Shown: piece after piece, positions 28,330 to 37,779 of the stretch
Layout of the letters: the number at the start of each line of letters is the position of its first letter
How positions within the stretch are numbered: the stretch's first letter is position 1
Position numbers and translations under genes: made by a program
The notes under the pieces: generated by a model
The model's input: only the letters and a program-made list of their open reading frames with translations
Told to the model about the DNA's origin: nothing
Databases searched by the model: none
Source: Opitutus sp. GAS368
GTDB taxonomy: Bacteria; Verrucomicrobiota; Verrucomicrobiia; Opitutales; Opitutaceae
Reading direction: 5' to 3'
NCBI GenBank assembly: GCA_945903465.1
Contig: CAMDOF010000008.1
Location: forward strand, 1-64,000
DNA: 64,000 nucleotides

Positions 28330-28475
28330 GTGAGTGGCGCCACGGTCCGATCCCGCACGCGACCGCGCACCCGGGTGAGCGGCGCCACGGTCCGATCCCG
28401 CGCGCGACCGCGCACCCGGGTGAGCGGCGCCACGGTCCGATCCCGCACGCGACCGCGCACTCGGGTGAGTGGCGG
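28330..28475. repeat. 45-bp tandem repeat array, 3 full copies
   Basis: Units start at 28330, 28375 and 28420, and a partial one at 28465. Each contains GGCGCCACGGTCCGATCCCG and then a CG-rich segment ending GCGCACCCGG. Copies differ at only a few positions. Because 45 is divisible by 3, the array is open in frame on both strands: plus reads repeats of SGATVRSRTRPRTRV, minus reads repeats of LTRVRGRVRDRTVAP. There are no unique spacers, so it is not a CRISPR. Confidence 0.9.
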
Positions 28476-28526
28476 ATGCTTTTCGATTGCCGATTTTATG
28501 GCGTTCCTCGCAATCATCAGCTGCGC

Positions 28527-28979
28527 ATGGATCTTCCGCGATTTGCTTTTTTTTTCCGCCGTCAAATACCGTGGTTTTGGGCGGTGTTGGTGGCCGTTTT
28601 GATCATCGGTGCATCGAGCCGCTCCAGCATCGCCGCGCCGGTGATCAAGCATAGTGATAAACTAGGGCATTTTTTGGTTTATGGTCTCTTCGCGACCCTC
28701 GTCTACCGAGCGTTGGTTCGTTCGTCGGAAAAAGGGCGGGCTTGGCACGCGTTTTTGTTGGTGTCCGCGTTTGGAGCGTCCGATGAGTGGCATCAGAGCT
28801 TTGTGCCGGGGCGCTCGTGTGAGGTGGGCGACTGGGTGGCGGATACAGCGGGCGCGGCGTTGGCGGTCGGTCTTTATGTGGGCTGGGCGTGGTATCGACG
28901 TTGCTTGGAAGGTTCGTTGTGGGGCGAACGTTTATCGGAGAAGGCGGCGGTGATTGCACCGAGTGGTGGCGCCAGATGA
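28527..28979 (+). CDS. VanZ-like membrane protein
   Basis: A small integral membrane protein of the VanZ family, 150 residues from ATG 28527, which follows the tandem array. The hydrophobic segments are WFWAVLVAVLIIGASS, GHFLVYGLFATLVYRAL, AFLLVSAFGASDEWHQ and ADTAGAALAVGLYVGWAW. The conserved VanZ signature is present: SDKLGHFLVYG followed by DEWHQSFVPGRSCEVGDWVADTAG. The molecular role of the family is not settled; VanZ itself gives low-level teicoplanin resistance. Its stop overlaps the next gene by four bases (ATGA), so the two are translationally coupled. A longer frame from 28476 is open but lacks family similarity. Confidence 0.88.
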   Translation: MDLPRFAFFFRRQIPWFWAVLVAVLIIGASSRSSIAAPVIKHSDKLGHFLVYGLFATLVYRALVRSSEKGRAWHAFLLVSAFGASDEWHQSFVPGRSCEVGDWVADTAGAALAVGLYVGWAWYRRCLEGSLWGERLSEKAAVIAPSGGAR

Positions 28980-30994
28980 GCGGAGTTTCTCACGTCCAAC
29001 GTGAGGTGCGCCTGCGCCGAGCGATCGCTGGCGCGCTTTTTCTGGGCACGGTCTTGCTCTTTTCCCGAGTCATCGACCGTGATTTCGGCTTCGTTAATTA
29101 TGATGATCCGGATTATGTGACGACGAACCGGGTGGTTCAGCAGGGGCTGACGATGGCAGGGGTCAAGTGGGCGTTCACGACTGGGGCGGTCTCGAATTGG
29201 CATCCGCTGACGTGGGTATCGCACCAGTTGGACTGGTCGCTGTTTGGTGGCGATGCGCGCGGGCATCATGCTACGAGTGTGGTCTGGCACGCGTTAAATG
29301 CGGCGCTGGCGTTTGCGGCGCTGCGCCGTTTAACGGGGGCATTGTGGACGAGTGCTTTTTGCGCGGCGTTGTTTGCGTGGCATCCGCTGCGAGTTGAATC
29401 GGTGGCGTGGGTCGCGGAGCGGAAGGACGTGCTCAGTGGCTTTTTTTGGTTCGCGACGCTCTGGGCCTACGCGGTGTATCAGGAGCGGCGGAGAACGGCT
29501 GGCCGTGGCGCGGGCTGGTTTTATGGATTGGCGTTAACGACCCTGGCTCTTGGATTGCTGGCGAAGCCGATGCTCGTGACCTTGCCGGCGGTGTTGTTGT
29601 TGCTGGATTTTTGGCCGACGCGTCGCTTCGCGGCTGAGACGACGAGAGGGTTGCTGCTTGAGAAGTTACCGTTTTTCGCGCTCGCGGCCGCCTCGTGCGT
29701 CGTCACCTATAGCGTGCAGCGCGATGGGGGAGCGGTTTCACTGGCGTTAAGTTTCAGTGGCCGCTTGAGCAATGCGGTGGTGGCCGTGGTGCGATACGTG
29801 GGAAGTTTTTTATGGCCCTTTGACCTGGCCGTATTGTATCCACATCCTGGTTACTGGCCGGCCAAAAAAGTGGCCGCCTCTCTGGCGATCGTCGCGGCGT
29901 TGACGGCGGTCGCTTGGGTGCGGCGGCGGCGCCAGCCCTATCTCGCGGTGGGCTGGCTATGGTTCCTCGGGACGCTGGTGCCGGTGATCGGCCTGGTGCA
30001 AGTGGGGCTGCAGTCGATGGCTGATCGCTACACGTATGTGACGATGTTCGGCCTCCACGTGGCGGGGTTGTGGGCGCTGCGGGCGGCGGTGGTCACGCCA
30101 GCGGCGCGGCGGGTAGGTGGGCTGGTTGGGGTGGGGTTGCTCGCGGCGGGCGCGATTCGCACCTGGGACCAGCAGGGGGTCTGGAAAAACTCGCTCACGC
30201 TTTTCGATCACGCGATCGCCGTGACCGAGCGCAACTACCTCGCTTTCAATAATCGCGGGATTTACCTGTGTGAAGTCGGGCGGGTTGAGGAAGGGATGGC
30301 GGATTATCGGCGGGCGCTGGCGATCCGGGCGGATTATCCGGAAGCGAATAATAATCTCGCGAGGATGCTGGGGCAGCAAGGTCGCTCCGGGGAAGCGGTG
30401 CCGATGCTGCGGGTGGCGGTGCGAGGGAAGCCAGACTCGCTGGAGGCGCGCAATAATCTCGCCAACGCGTTGTCTGATACGGGGGCGGTGGCAGAGGCGA
30501 TGGAGCAGTATGCTTTTATTTTGGAGAGAGAGCCGCAGCACGTCGATGCGCTGACGAACTCAGGCGTGGCGCTCGCGATGCAAGGGAAGGTCGATGAGGC
30601 GCGGTTGCGCATGGAGGCGGCCTTGCGGGTCGCGCCGAATAATCTGAGTGCGCTCAGTAATTTGGGCAACGTCTACGCCCTCCTCGGACGGAGGGACGAA
30701 GCGATAACCCAGTATCGGCGGACGATTGCGCTGAGTCCGGGGGACGCGCGGGCTCATCATAATTTGGGCAATGCGCTGGGCGAGGCCGGCCAATGGGCGG
30801 AAGCTGCCGCAAGCTATGCGCGGGCGGTGGTGGCGGCGCCGGCCAACGCCGAGTCACGGGCCCATCTCGGGCTTGCCTATGCGCGTTTGGGGCGGCGCGA
30901 GGAGGCCTTGCGTGAATTGCGTGCCGCTAGCGCGCAGCAACCGGATTATGCGGCGGCGAAAGCTTGGTTGCAGGCTGTGGAGGATTCAAAGTGA
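28976..30994 (+). CDS. Membrane protein with C-terminal TPR repeats (PMT/OGT-like)
   Basis: A 672-residue protein starting at the ATG of the ATGA overlap with the VanZ gene. The first about 400 residues form 9-11 membrane segments with the verrucomicrobial/planctomycete signature FVNYDDPDYVT near 36, then HPLTWVSHQLD, HPLRVESVAWVAERKDVLSG and SMADRYTYV. This is the arrangement of GT-C-like membrane proteins annotated as tetratricopeptide glycosyltransferases. From about 420 to the end, at least six TPR units follow (YLAFNNRGIYLCEVGRVEEG, YPEANNNLARMLGQQGRSGE, and similar). Glycosyl or mannosyl transfer is possible but not shown; the acidic DDPD motif could be catalytic. The function remains a guess. 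Confidence 0.82.
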   Translation: MSGVSHVQREVRLRRAIAGALFLGTVLLFSRVIDRDFGFVNYDDPDYVTTNRVVQQGLTMAGVKWAFTTGAVSNWHPLTWVSHQLDWSLFGGDARGHHATSVVWHALNAALAFAALRRLTGALWTSAFCAALFAWHPLRVESVAWVAERKDVLSGFFWFATLWAYAVYQERRRTAGRGAGWFYGLALTTLALGLLAKPMLVTLPAVLLLLDFWPTRRFAAETTRGLLLEKLPFFALAAASCVVTYSVQRDGGAVSLALSFSGRLSNAVVAVVRYVGSFLWPFDLAVLYPHPGYWPAKKVAASLAIVAALTAVAWVRRRRQPYLAVGWLWFLGTLVPVIGLVQVGLQSMADRYTYVTMFGLHVAGLWALRAAVVTPAARRVGGLVGVGLLAAGAIRTWDQQGVWKNSLTLFDHAIAVTERNYLAFNNRGIYLCEVGRVEEGMADYRRALAIRADYPEANNNLARMLGQQGRSGEAVPMLRVAVRGKPDSLEARNNLANALSDTGAVAEAMEQYAFILEREPQHVDALTNSGVALAMQGKVDEARLRMEAALRVAPNNLSALSNLGNVYALLGRRDEAITQYRRTIALSPGDARAHHNLGNALGEAGQWAEAAASYARAVVAAPANAESRAHLGLAYARLGRREEALRELRAASAQQPDYAAAKAWLQAVEDSK

Positions 30995-30998
30995 TTAA

Positions 30999-33197
<2,199 letters not shown>

Positions 33198-33239
33198 CCG
33201 GGTAAAAACTCCTATTTCTAGCCGTTTTTATTTTAATAA

Positions 33240-33257
33240 ACCCCGCTTTTGCGGGGT
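33240..33257 (+). terminator. Hairpin after ligA
   Basis: ACCCCGC, loop TTTT, GCGGGGT is a perfect 7-bp stem 43 bp after the ligA stop. The following tract is GGCGCTTTTC rather than a clean T-run, so termination efficiency is uncertain. Confidence 0.45.
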
Positions 33258-33387
33258 GGCGCTTTTCAGGAAGCGGCTGACATCGGCCCAGCCTGATCAA
33301 TTTACTTTTTCGAGAGTTATTTTTATAAAAAAAGCGAATCTGATTTTCGGTTCGCATTTTAACCCGCTTCGATTTTTCCTGTTTTAA

Positions 33388-34701
33388 ATGAGGTTTTTAC
33401 TTGGTTTTATCCTGATTTTTTGCCCGCTTTATGCGGCTGATCCGGCGGTGGGTTCGCTCCCCGAGATATTGGAGCAGAACCGTCTTTTATTGGCCCAGGT
33501 GCGTGCTCAGCAGCAAACCATCAATGAGCTCTCCTCGAAAATGGTGGAGCTGGGGAAGGTGTCGGAGCGTCATGAGCGCGCGTTGGCTACCCGGCCTGAG
33601 CGCGGGGAGGCCGCGACCCCAGCGCCGCGCTCTGCTGGTGGGAATCGCGAGTTGCGCGTCTCAGCCGAGGCGGGCTTCGCTTTTTTTAACACTGGCACCC
33701 TTGGACAATTCCCCAAGGCGGAGTTTCGGGTGGATGACGCCATGTTGACCTTCGAGGCGCCGGTCGTCCGCAACACCTATTTTTTTGCCGACCTCCGCCT
33801 GTTGTCGCGCGAGGCATCGTCGGACCGGCCGGACATCGGGGAACTTTACGTTGATTTTGAGGATGTCTCCGCGAATTGGGGACAACCTGGTTTGATGAGT
33901 CTCCGCGTGGGCCGGCTCAATATTCCGTTTGGCGAGGAGTACTTAGTGCGGAATCCTCTGGACAACCCGCTGATTTCTCACTCGCTCGCCGACTTTTGGG
34001 GGGTGGACGAAGGGGTGGAAATTTACGGGAAAGCGGGGCCCTTTCAGTATGTCTTGGCCCTGCAGAATGGCGGCCATGCGAAGCTGCGCGATTTCAATGC
34101 GGACAAAGCGATCGTGGGTCGCCTCAGTTGGTCGCCCTTGGCTTGGCTCTCTCTCAGTGGAAGTGCCATGCGGACCGGCGAAGTGTCGGCGGCGGCCGGC
34201 ACGGATGTTTATGCTGAGCTGTGGATCGGTAACAACGGATGGTTTAAGGGCGTGGTCGCACCTGTTTTTGCGCGAACCTTTTGGGTTAGTCTTTGGCAGG
34301 CGGAGGCCACGGCGCGTTGGCGGGAGGGGCATCTCGGCATCGCGGTGGGCGCGGCTGATTATGGAGATAACGATCGTCGGGGGGACAACTCGCGGCGCCT
34401 GCGGTTTGGATCGGTCGAAGCGGTTCATTATTTTGACAAACGTATTTTTGGGGCGGCGAGGCAGTCCTGGATTAACGTGCCCAAGGGTTATCCGCTGGCG
34501 GGTTGGGGACCAGCGGCGACTTATTTCAACGGCACGGTTTTGACGTCTGCAATACGGCGCACGAGTGTGGGCATCGGCTACCGCTTCGGACCTCCGCTGG
34601 TGTTGAAGTTTGAATATGCGTGGGAATCACGTCTGACGACGACTTCCGCGCAGCGGGAAAACGGCAACTTGCTTGGTTTGGAACTAGGTCTGAAATTATA
34701 A
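33388..34701 (+). CDS. Outer-membrane porin-like protein with N-terminal coiled coil
   Basis: A 437-residue exported beta-barrel protein. The signal peptide ends near LYAADP (residue about 17). Residues about 25-58 form a short coiled coil (LPEILEQNRLLLAQVRAQQQ, INELSSKMVELGKV), as in trimeric phosphate-selective porins and related OprO/P-like proteins. From about 90, repeated amphipathic strands follow (LRVSAEAGFAFFNTG, LRVGRLNIPFGEEYLV, FQYVLALQNGGHAKLRDFN). The C-terminus LLGLELGLKL has alternating hydrophobic residues. The motif with VGRLNIPFG is common in such porins. It is the first gene of a tight three-gene unit with a copper protein (1 bp gap) and a hybrid kinase. An AT-rich 130-bp leader precedes it, unlike the GC-rich neighbourhood, and may hold the promoter. 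Confidence 0.75.
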   Translation: MRFLLGFILIFCPLYAADPAVGSLPEILEQNRLLLAQVRAQQQTINELSSKMVELGKVSERHERALATRPERGEAATPAPRSAGGNRELRVSAEAGFAFFNTGTLGQFPKAEFRVDDAMLTFEAPVVRNTYFFADLRLLSREASSDRPDIGELYVDFEDVSANWGQPGLMSLRVGRLNIPFGEEYLVRNPLDNPLISHSLADFWGVDEGVEIYGKAGPFQYVLALQNGGHAKLRDFNADKAIVGRLSWSPLAWLSLSGSAMRTGEVSAAAGTDVYAELWIGNNGWFKGVVAPVFARTFWVSLWQAEATARWREGHLGIAVGAADYGDNDRRGDNSRRLRFGSVEAVHYFDKRIFGAARQSWINVPKGYPLAGWGPAATYFNGTVLTSAIRRTSVGIGYRFGPPLVLKFEYAWESRLTTTSAQRENGNLLGLELGLKL

Positions 34702-34702
34702 C

Positions 34703-35398
34703 ATGAAATCGCCCGCACTCTTAAGGTATTTCTTCGTGGCTGCGCTCCTCGGGATCAGTCGGGGGAAGGCAGGGACGATTGCAGGGACAATCCGCGGGGC
34801 GCCTCCCGCGGTGGCCGGAGGCGGGAGCGCCGGAGGCGGTTCTTACGATAGCCGTCGCTACAAATTTGTTGAGAAGTTCGACTATGAAGCGCTGCGTGAC
34901 TTCCTCGTTTATGTCGATGAACCGATGAGTGAATTATTGGCCGCGGGTGCGAAACCTGCGCCCCTCGTGATGTCGCAGAAGGAGGCCAACTTCGAACCAC
35001 GGATGCTCCCGATTGTCGTGGGTTCGACGGTGCGATGGCCGAACGAAGATGAAATCTTTCACAATGTTTTCTCGATGTCGGAGTCCAAGGAGTTCGATCT
35101 TGGTTTCTACAAAAAAGACAAGGTGCCCGAGGTGGTCTTCGACCGCGCCGGGCGGGTGGATGTCTTTTGTGCGATCCATAGCAAGATGCACTGCGTTATC
35201 ATGGTCCTGCCCAATCGTTTCTTCGCCAAGTCGGACGACAAGGGGCGTTTCGTGATTAAAGGTTTGCCGGCGGGGACGTTTAAGGTGCGGGCATGGCATG
35301 AGCGTCTACCGGCGCAGACGCGGTTAATCGAGGTGGCGGCCGAGGGTGAGATGAAAATAGAATTCACCTTGGGCGTGGGCCAAAAAATGGCTCCGTAA
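34703..35398 (+). CDS. Exported cupredoxin-like (methylamine-utilisation-type) copper protein
   Basis: A 231-residue periplasmic protein with a signal peptide (MKSPALLRYFFVAALLGISR). A type-1 copper site is visible: His120 in EDEIFHNVFS, then Cys156, His159 and Met162 in FCAIHSKMH. This is the Cys-x2-His-x2-Met order of small blue copper proteins of the methylamine utilisation protein group. A short carboxypeptidase-regulatory-like beta-domain follows (GRFVIKGLPAGTFKVRAWHE, about 181-200). It starts 1 bp after the porin-like gene and ends 9 bp before the kinase gene, so they form one transcript. Electron transfer, copper binding, or a sensing function as periplasmic partner of the kinase are all plausible. 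Confidence 0.83.
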   Translation: MKSPALLRYFFVAALLGISRGKAGTIAGTIRGAPPAVAGGGSAGGGSYDSRRYKFVEKFDYEALRDFLVYVDEPMSELLAAGAKPAPLVMSQKEANFEPRMLPIVVGSTVRWPNEDEIFHNVFSMSESKEFDLGFYKKDKVPEVVFDRAGRVDVFCAIHSKMHCVIMVLPNRFFAKSDDKGRFVIKGLPAGTFKVRAWHERLPAQTRLIEVAAEGEMKIEFTLGVGQKMAP

Positions 35399-35407
35399 TT
35401 CGCGGCT

Positions 35408-37642
35408 ATGCAAATCAGCGGTCGGCGTTTTAGCCTTCAGACCAAAGTGATGGTCTTGGCGGCGGGAGCGCTCTTGATGGTTCTGACGGCGGTCTTGGTC
35501 TTCGTTGATCGGGAGTTGAAAATGCAGGCGGGCCGTGACGCCGCACAGATGATGGCAATTACCCGGGGAGCGCTCGTGCGCTCGCTCAAAGCGAGTGCGG
35601 ATGAGCTGCGTTGGCGATTGGTGGCGAGTAGCCGTGATCAGCGGTTTTTACGGATCGTGCGTTTGAAAGATGCGCCAACGATCAGAGAGTATTTACGGCA
35701 ATCGATGTTGGAGGAATTGGGTGCTGAGACAGCGGCGGCGGTCTTTATCAGCACGAGTGGCGATACGATTTCGGCACGACCGAGTGGCGGCAGGGGTGCG
35801 CCCGCCGCCTTGGAGACTTTTATCGAATCGCTCGTGATGAAGGCTTTTCAAGGAGAGGAATCGGGCGCCGTAGTCGTCCTGGAGGGCGCGCCCTATCAAG
35901 TGGTAGCGGTGCCCTGCCAACCGCCGGAGGGGATGGCGGGCGTCATCGTGATCGCGGCCAGAGTCAGTGACAGCCGATTGCGGGAGATTTGTCCGCCCGC
36001 CTGCGCGTTGCTTTTAATGGGAGACGGCGCGGTCCTCGCGGCCTCGTTTGCCGGAAGCGGCGAACGTGCAGAAGTGGGGAGTCGATTATTGAATCGAGGT
36101 GTCGATCCGTGGGTGCGTTGGCAGGGGCAGCGCTGGGAGGCGGTCGCCGGCGCCTGGCAGGAGGCGTCGCTGGGGTCGTCCCTGAGATATTTTTTGCTGG
36201 TTTCAGTGGAGGCGAGGCTGAGCGCAGTGGAGAGCAGTCAGCGGGTGCTCTTGGGGGTGGTGATCCTGGCCGGTGTTAGCGCAGGGCTGCTGGCATGGGT
36301 TCTTCTGTCGCGTTTGATTCGGCCGTTGCGCCAGTTGCGCGACGAAGCCGAGGCGGTGGGGCGGGGTGATTTTTCGCGCCGGATTTCCCAGTTTTCGAGG
36401 GACGAGTGTGGAGATCTCGCGCTGGCTTTTAATCAGATGGTCGAGAGTTTGGAAGTTTCCCGCACCGAATTGGATCGAGCGATGACGAAACTGCAATCGG
36501 CGCAAGTGCAACTCGTGCAGGGGGAAAAAATTTCGGCGCTCGGTCAATTTGTGGCCGGTATTGCGACCGAATTATCAATCCCGCTGCGCAACTTGATCGG
36601 CGTTTCCTCTGTAACGTTTGGACGTTTAAACGATGCGGAAAAACAGCTGAAAATTGACGTCATCGCGAAAAGTGCCGAGCGTTGCCGCCTCGTAGTTGAG
36701 AAGCTGCGCGACTTTGCGGCGCCGCCGGCGCACGTGCGCCGTTTACTCAGCGTGGGTAACCTGCTGCGGGATACTTTGAAAGCGTTGGATTGGGAGATGC
36801 GATCCCGACGAGTCTCGGTCCTGCCGATTTTTTCGGCGGAGTTGCCCTTGATTGAGGCGAATGGGAAGCAATTGCAGCAGGCGATTACGAATATTCTGGA
36901 TAATGCTCTCCACGCGCTGGCCGCGGTTGACCGACCACGGAGTATTACCGTGAACGCGATGCGTGGACTTGGGGTCGTGAAGATCGAGATTGAGGATAAC
37001 GGATCAGGCATAATTCCTGAACATCTGCACCGTGTGTTTGAGCCGTTTTTTACCGGCGACCCCGAGAAAAAGCGCTCGGGTCTCGGCTTGAGTGTTTCGC
37101 ACGGCGTGGTGACAGGGCACGGTGGACGGATCGAGGTCAGTAGTGTCCACGGACAAGGGTCAACCTTCACCATTACTTTACCGGTGGCGGCAGGCGATGC
37201 GACCGAGCAGCAAATTGCGCGACAGGAAAACTATTTGGCGATTTTATCTCACGCGGCCCCGCGTGGCGCGCATCGCCGGGTGCTGGTGATTGATGATGAT
37301 CCTTGGATCCGCTCCCAAGCCGAGGAAATCCTGTGCGCGGAGTCCTACCTAGTGATGACGGCGGCGGAACCAGCGGCCGCCCTTGAGCTGATCAAAGAGC
37401 ACAATTTTTCGGTTGTGGTGATCGATCTGCAGATGCCCCAGATGACGGGGTCGGCGCTGTACGAGCAGGCTCGGGTTCTCCGTCCAGATTTGCGGTCCCG
37501 CGTTCTTTTTATGTCTGGTTCAGAGGGACGTGAGCGGTTTCAGGCTTTTCTAGGCGCCAACGGGTTCACGTGCTTGTTCAAGCCGATCGCGAAAGGCGAG
37601 TTCTTGGCCGCAGTCGAGAGGCGGGCGGCGATCGTTCTCTGA
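35408..37642 (+). CDS. Hybrid sensor kinase with non-canonical H-box and receiver domain
   Basis: A 744-residue membrane sensor. TM1 is at about 15-33 and a periplasmic domain of the dCache/sCache kind spans about 35-278. TM2 (280-300) leads into HAMP (about 300-352) and a short coiled coil. The dimerisation segment is EKISALGQFVAGIATELSIP, where canonical kinases have His in AHE; here the position is Thr387, and the usual NNPL is SIPL. The ATPase domain is intact in its motifs: N-box QAITNILDNALHAL, G1 IEDNGSGI and G2 SGLGLSVSHGVV. A receiver domain at about 622-744 has Asp630/631, phospho-acceptor Asp673 in VIDLQMPQMTG and Lys725. It is likely a pseudokinase or uses an unusual acceptor. Last gene of the porin-cupredoxin unit. 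Confidence 0.9.
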   Translation: MQISGRRFSLQTKVMVLAAGALLMVLTAVLVFVDRELKMQAGRDAAQMMAITRGALVRSLKASADELRWRLVASSRDQRFLRIVRLKDAPTIREYLRQSMLEELGAETAAAVFISTSGDTISARPSGGRGAPAALETFIESLVMKAFQGEESGAVVVLEGAPYQVVAVPCQPPEGMAGVIVIAARVSDSRLREICPPACALLLMGDGAVLAASFAGSGERAEVGSRLLNRGVDPWVRWQGQRWEAVAGAWQEASLGSSLRYFLLVSVEARLSAVESSQRVLLGVVILAGVSAGLLAWVLLSRLIRPLRQLRDEAEAVGRGDFSRRISQFSRDECGDLALAFNQMVESLEVSRTELDRAMTKLQSAQVQLVQGEKISALGQFVAGIATELSIPLRNLIGVSSVTFGRLNDAEKQLKIDVIAKSAERCRLVVEKLRDFAAPPAHVRRLLSVGNLLRDTLKALDWEMRSRRVSVLPIFSAELPLIEANGKQLQQAITNILDNALHALAAVDRPRSITVNAMRGLGVVKIEIEDNGSGIIPEHLHRVFEPFFTGDPEKKRSGLGLSVSHGVVTGHGGRIEVSSVHGQGSTFTITLPVAAGDATEQQIARQENYLAILSHAAPRGAHRRVLVIDDDPWIRSQAEEILCAESYLVMTAAEPAAALELIKEHNFSVVVIDLQMPQMTGSALYEQARVLRPDLRSRVLFMSGSEGRERFQAFLGANGFTCLFKPIAKGEFLAAVERRAAIVL

Positions 37643-37779
37643 GCCGGGCCCGGCGAGTCGAGCGCGGGGCCGGTATTTTTTAATTACCCTTCGCCGATGT
37701 TCGGCGGAGATGGCAAAGGGGATCGCTCGATTTGCGGAAAAAATCGGGCGCTCCGCCTGGCGCGCCAGAAATCGGCTGT

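Noticed and set aside
28330-28475. Tandem array considered as a CRISPR
   Set aside because: The 45-bp units are contiguous with no unique spacers and no cas genes are nearby.
33334-33355. GCGAA/TTCGC hairpin ahead of the porin-like gene as a riboswitch or attenuator
   Set aside because: The stem is only five pairs with a long loop, so I regard it as weak. The AT-rich leader is reported with the gene instead.
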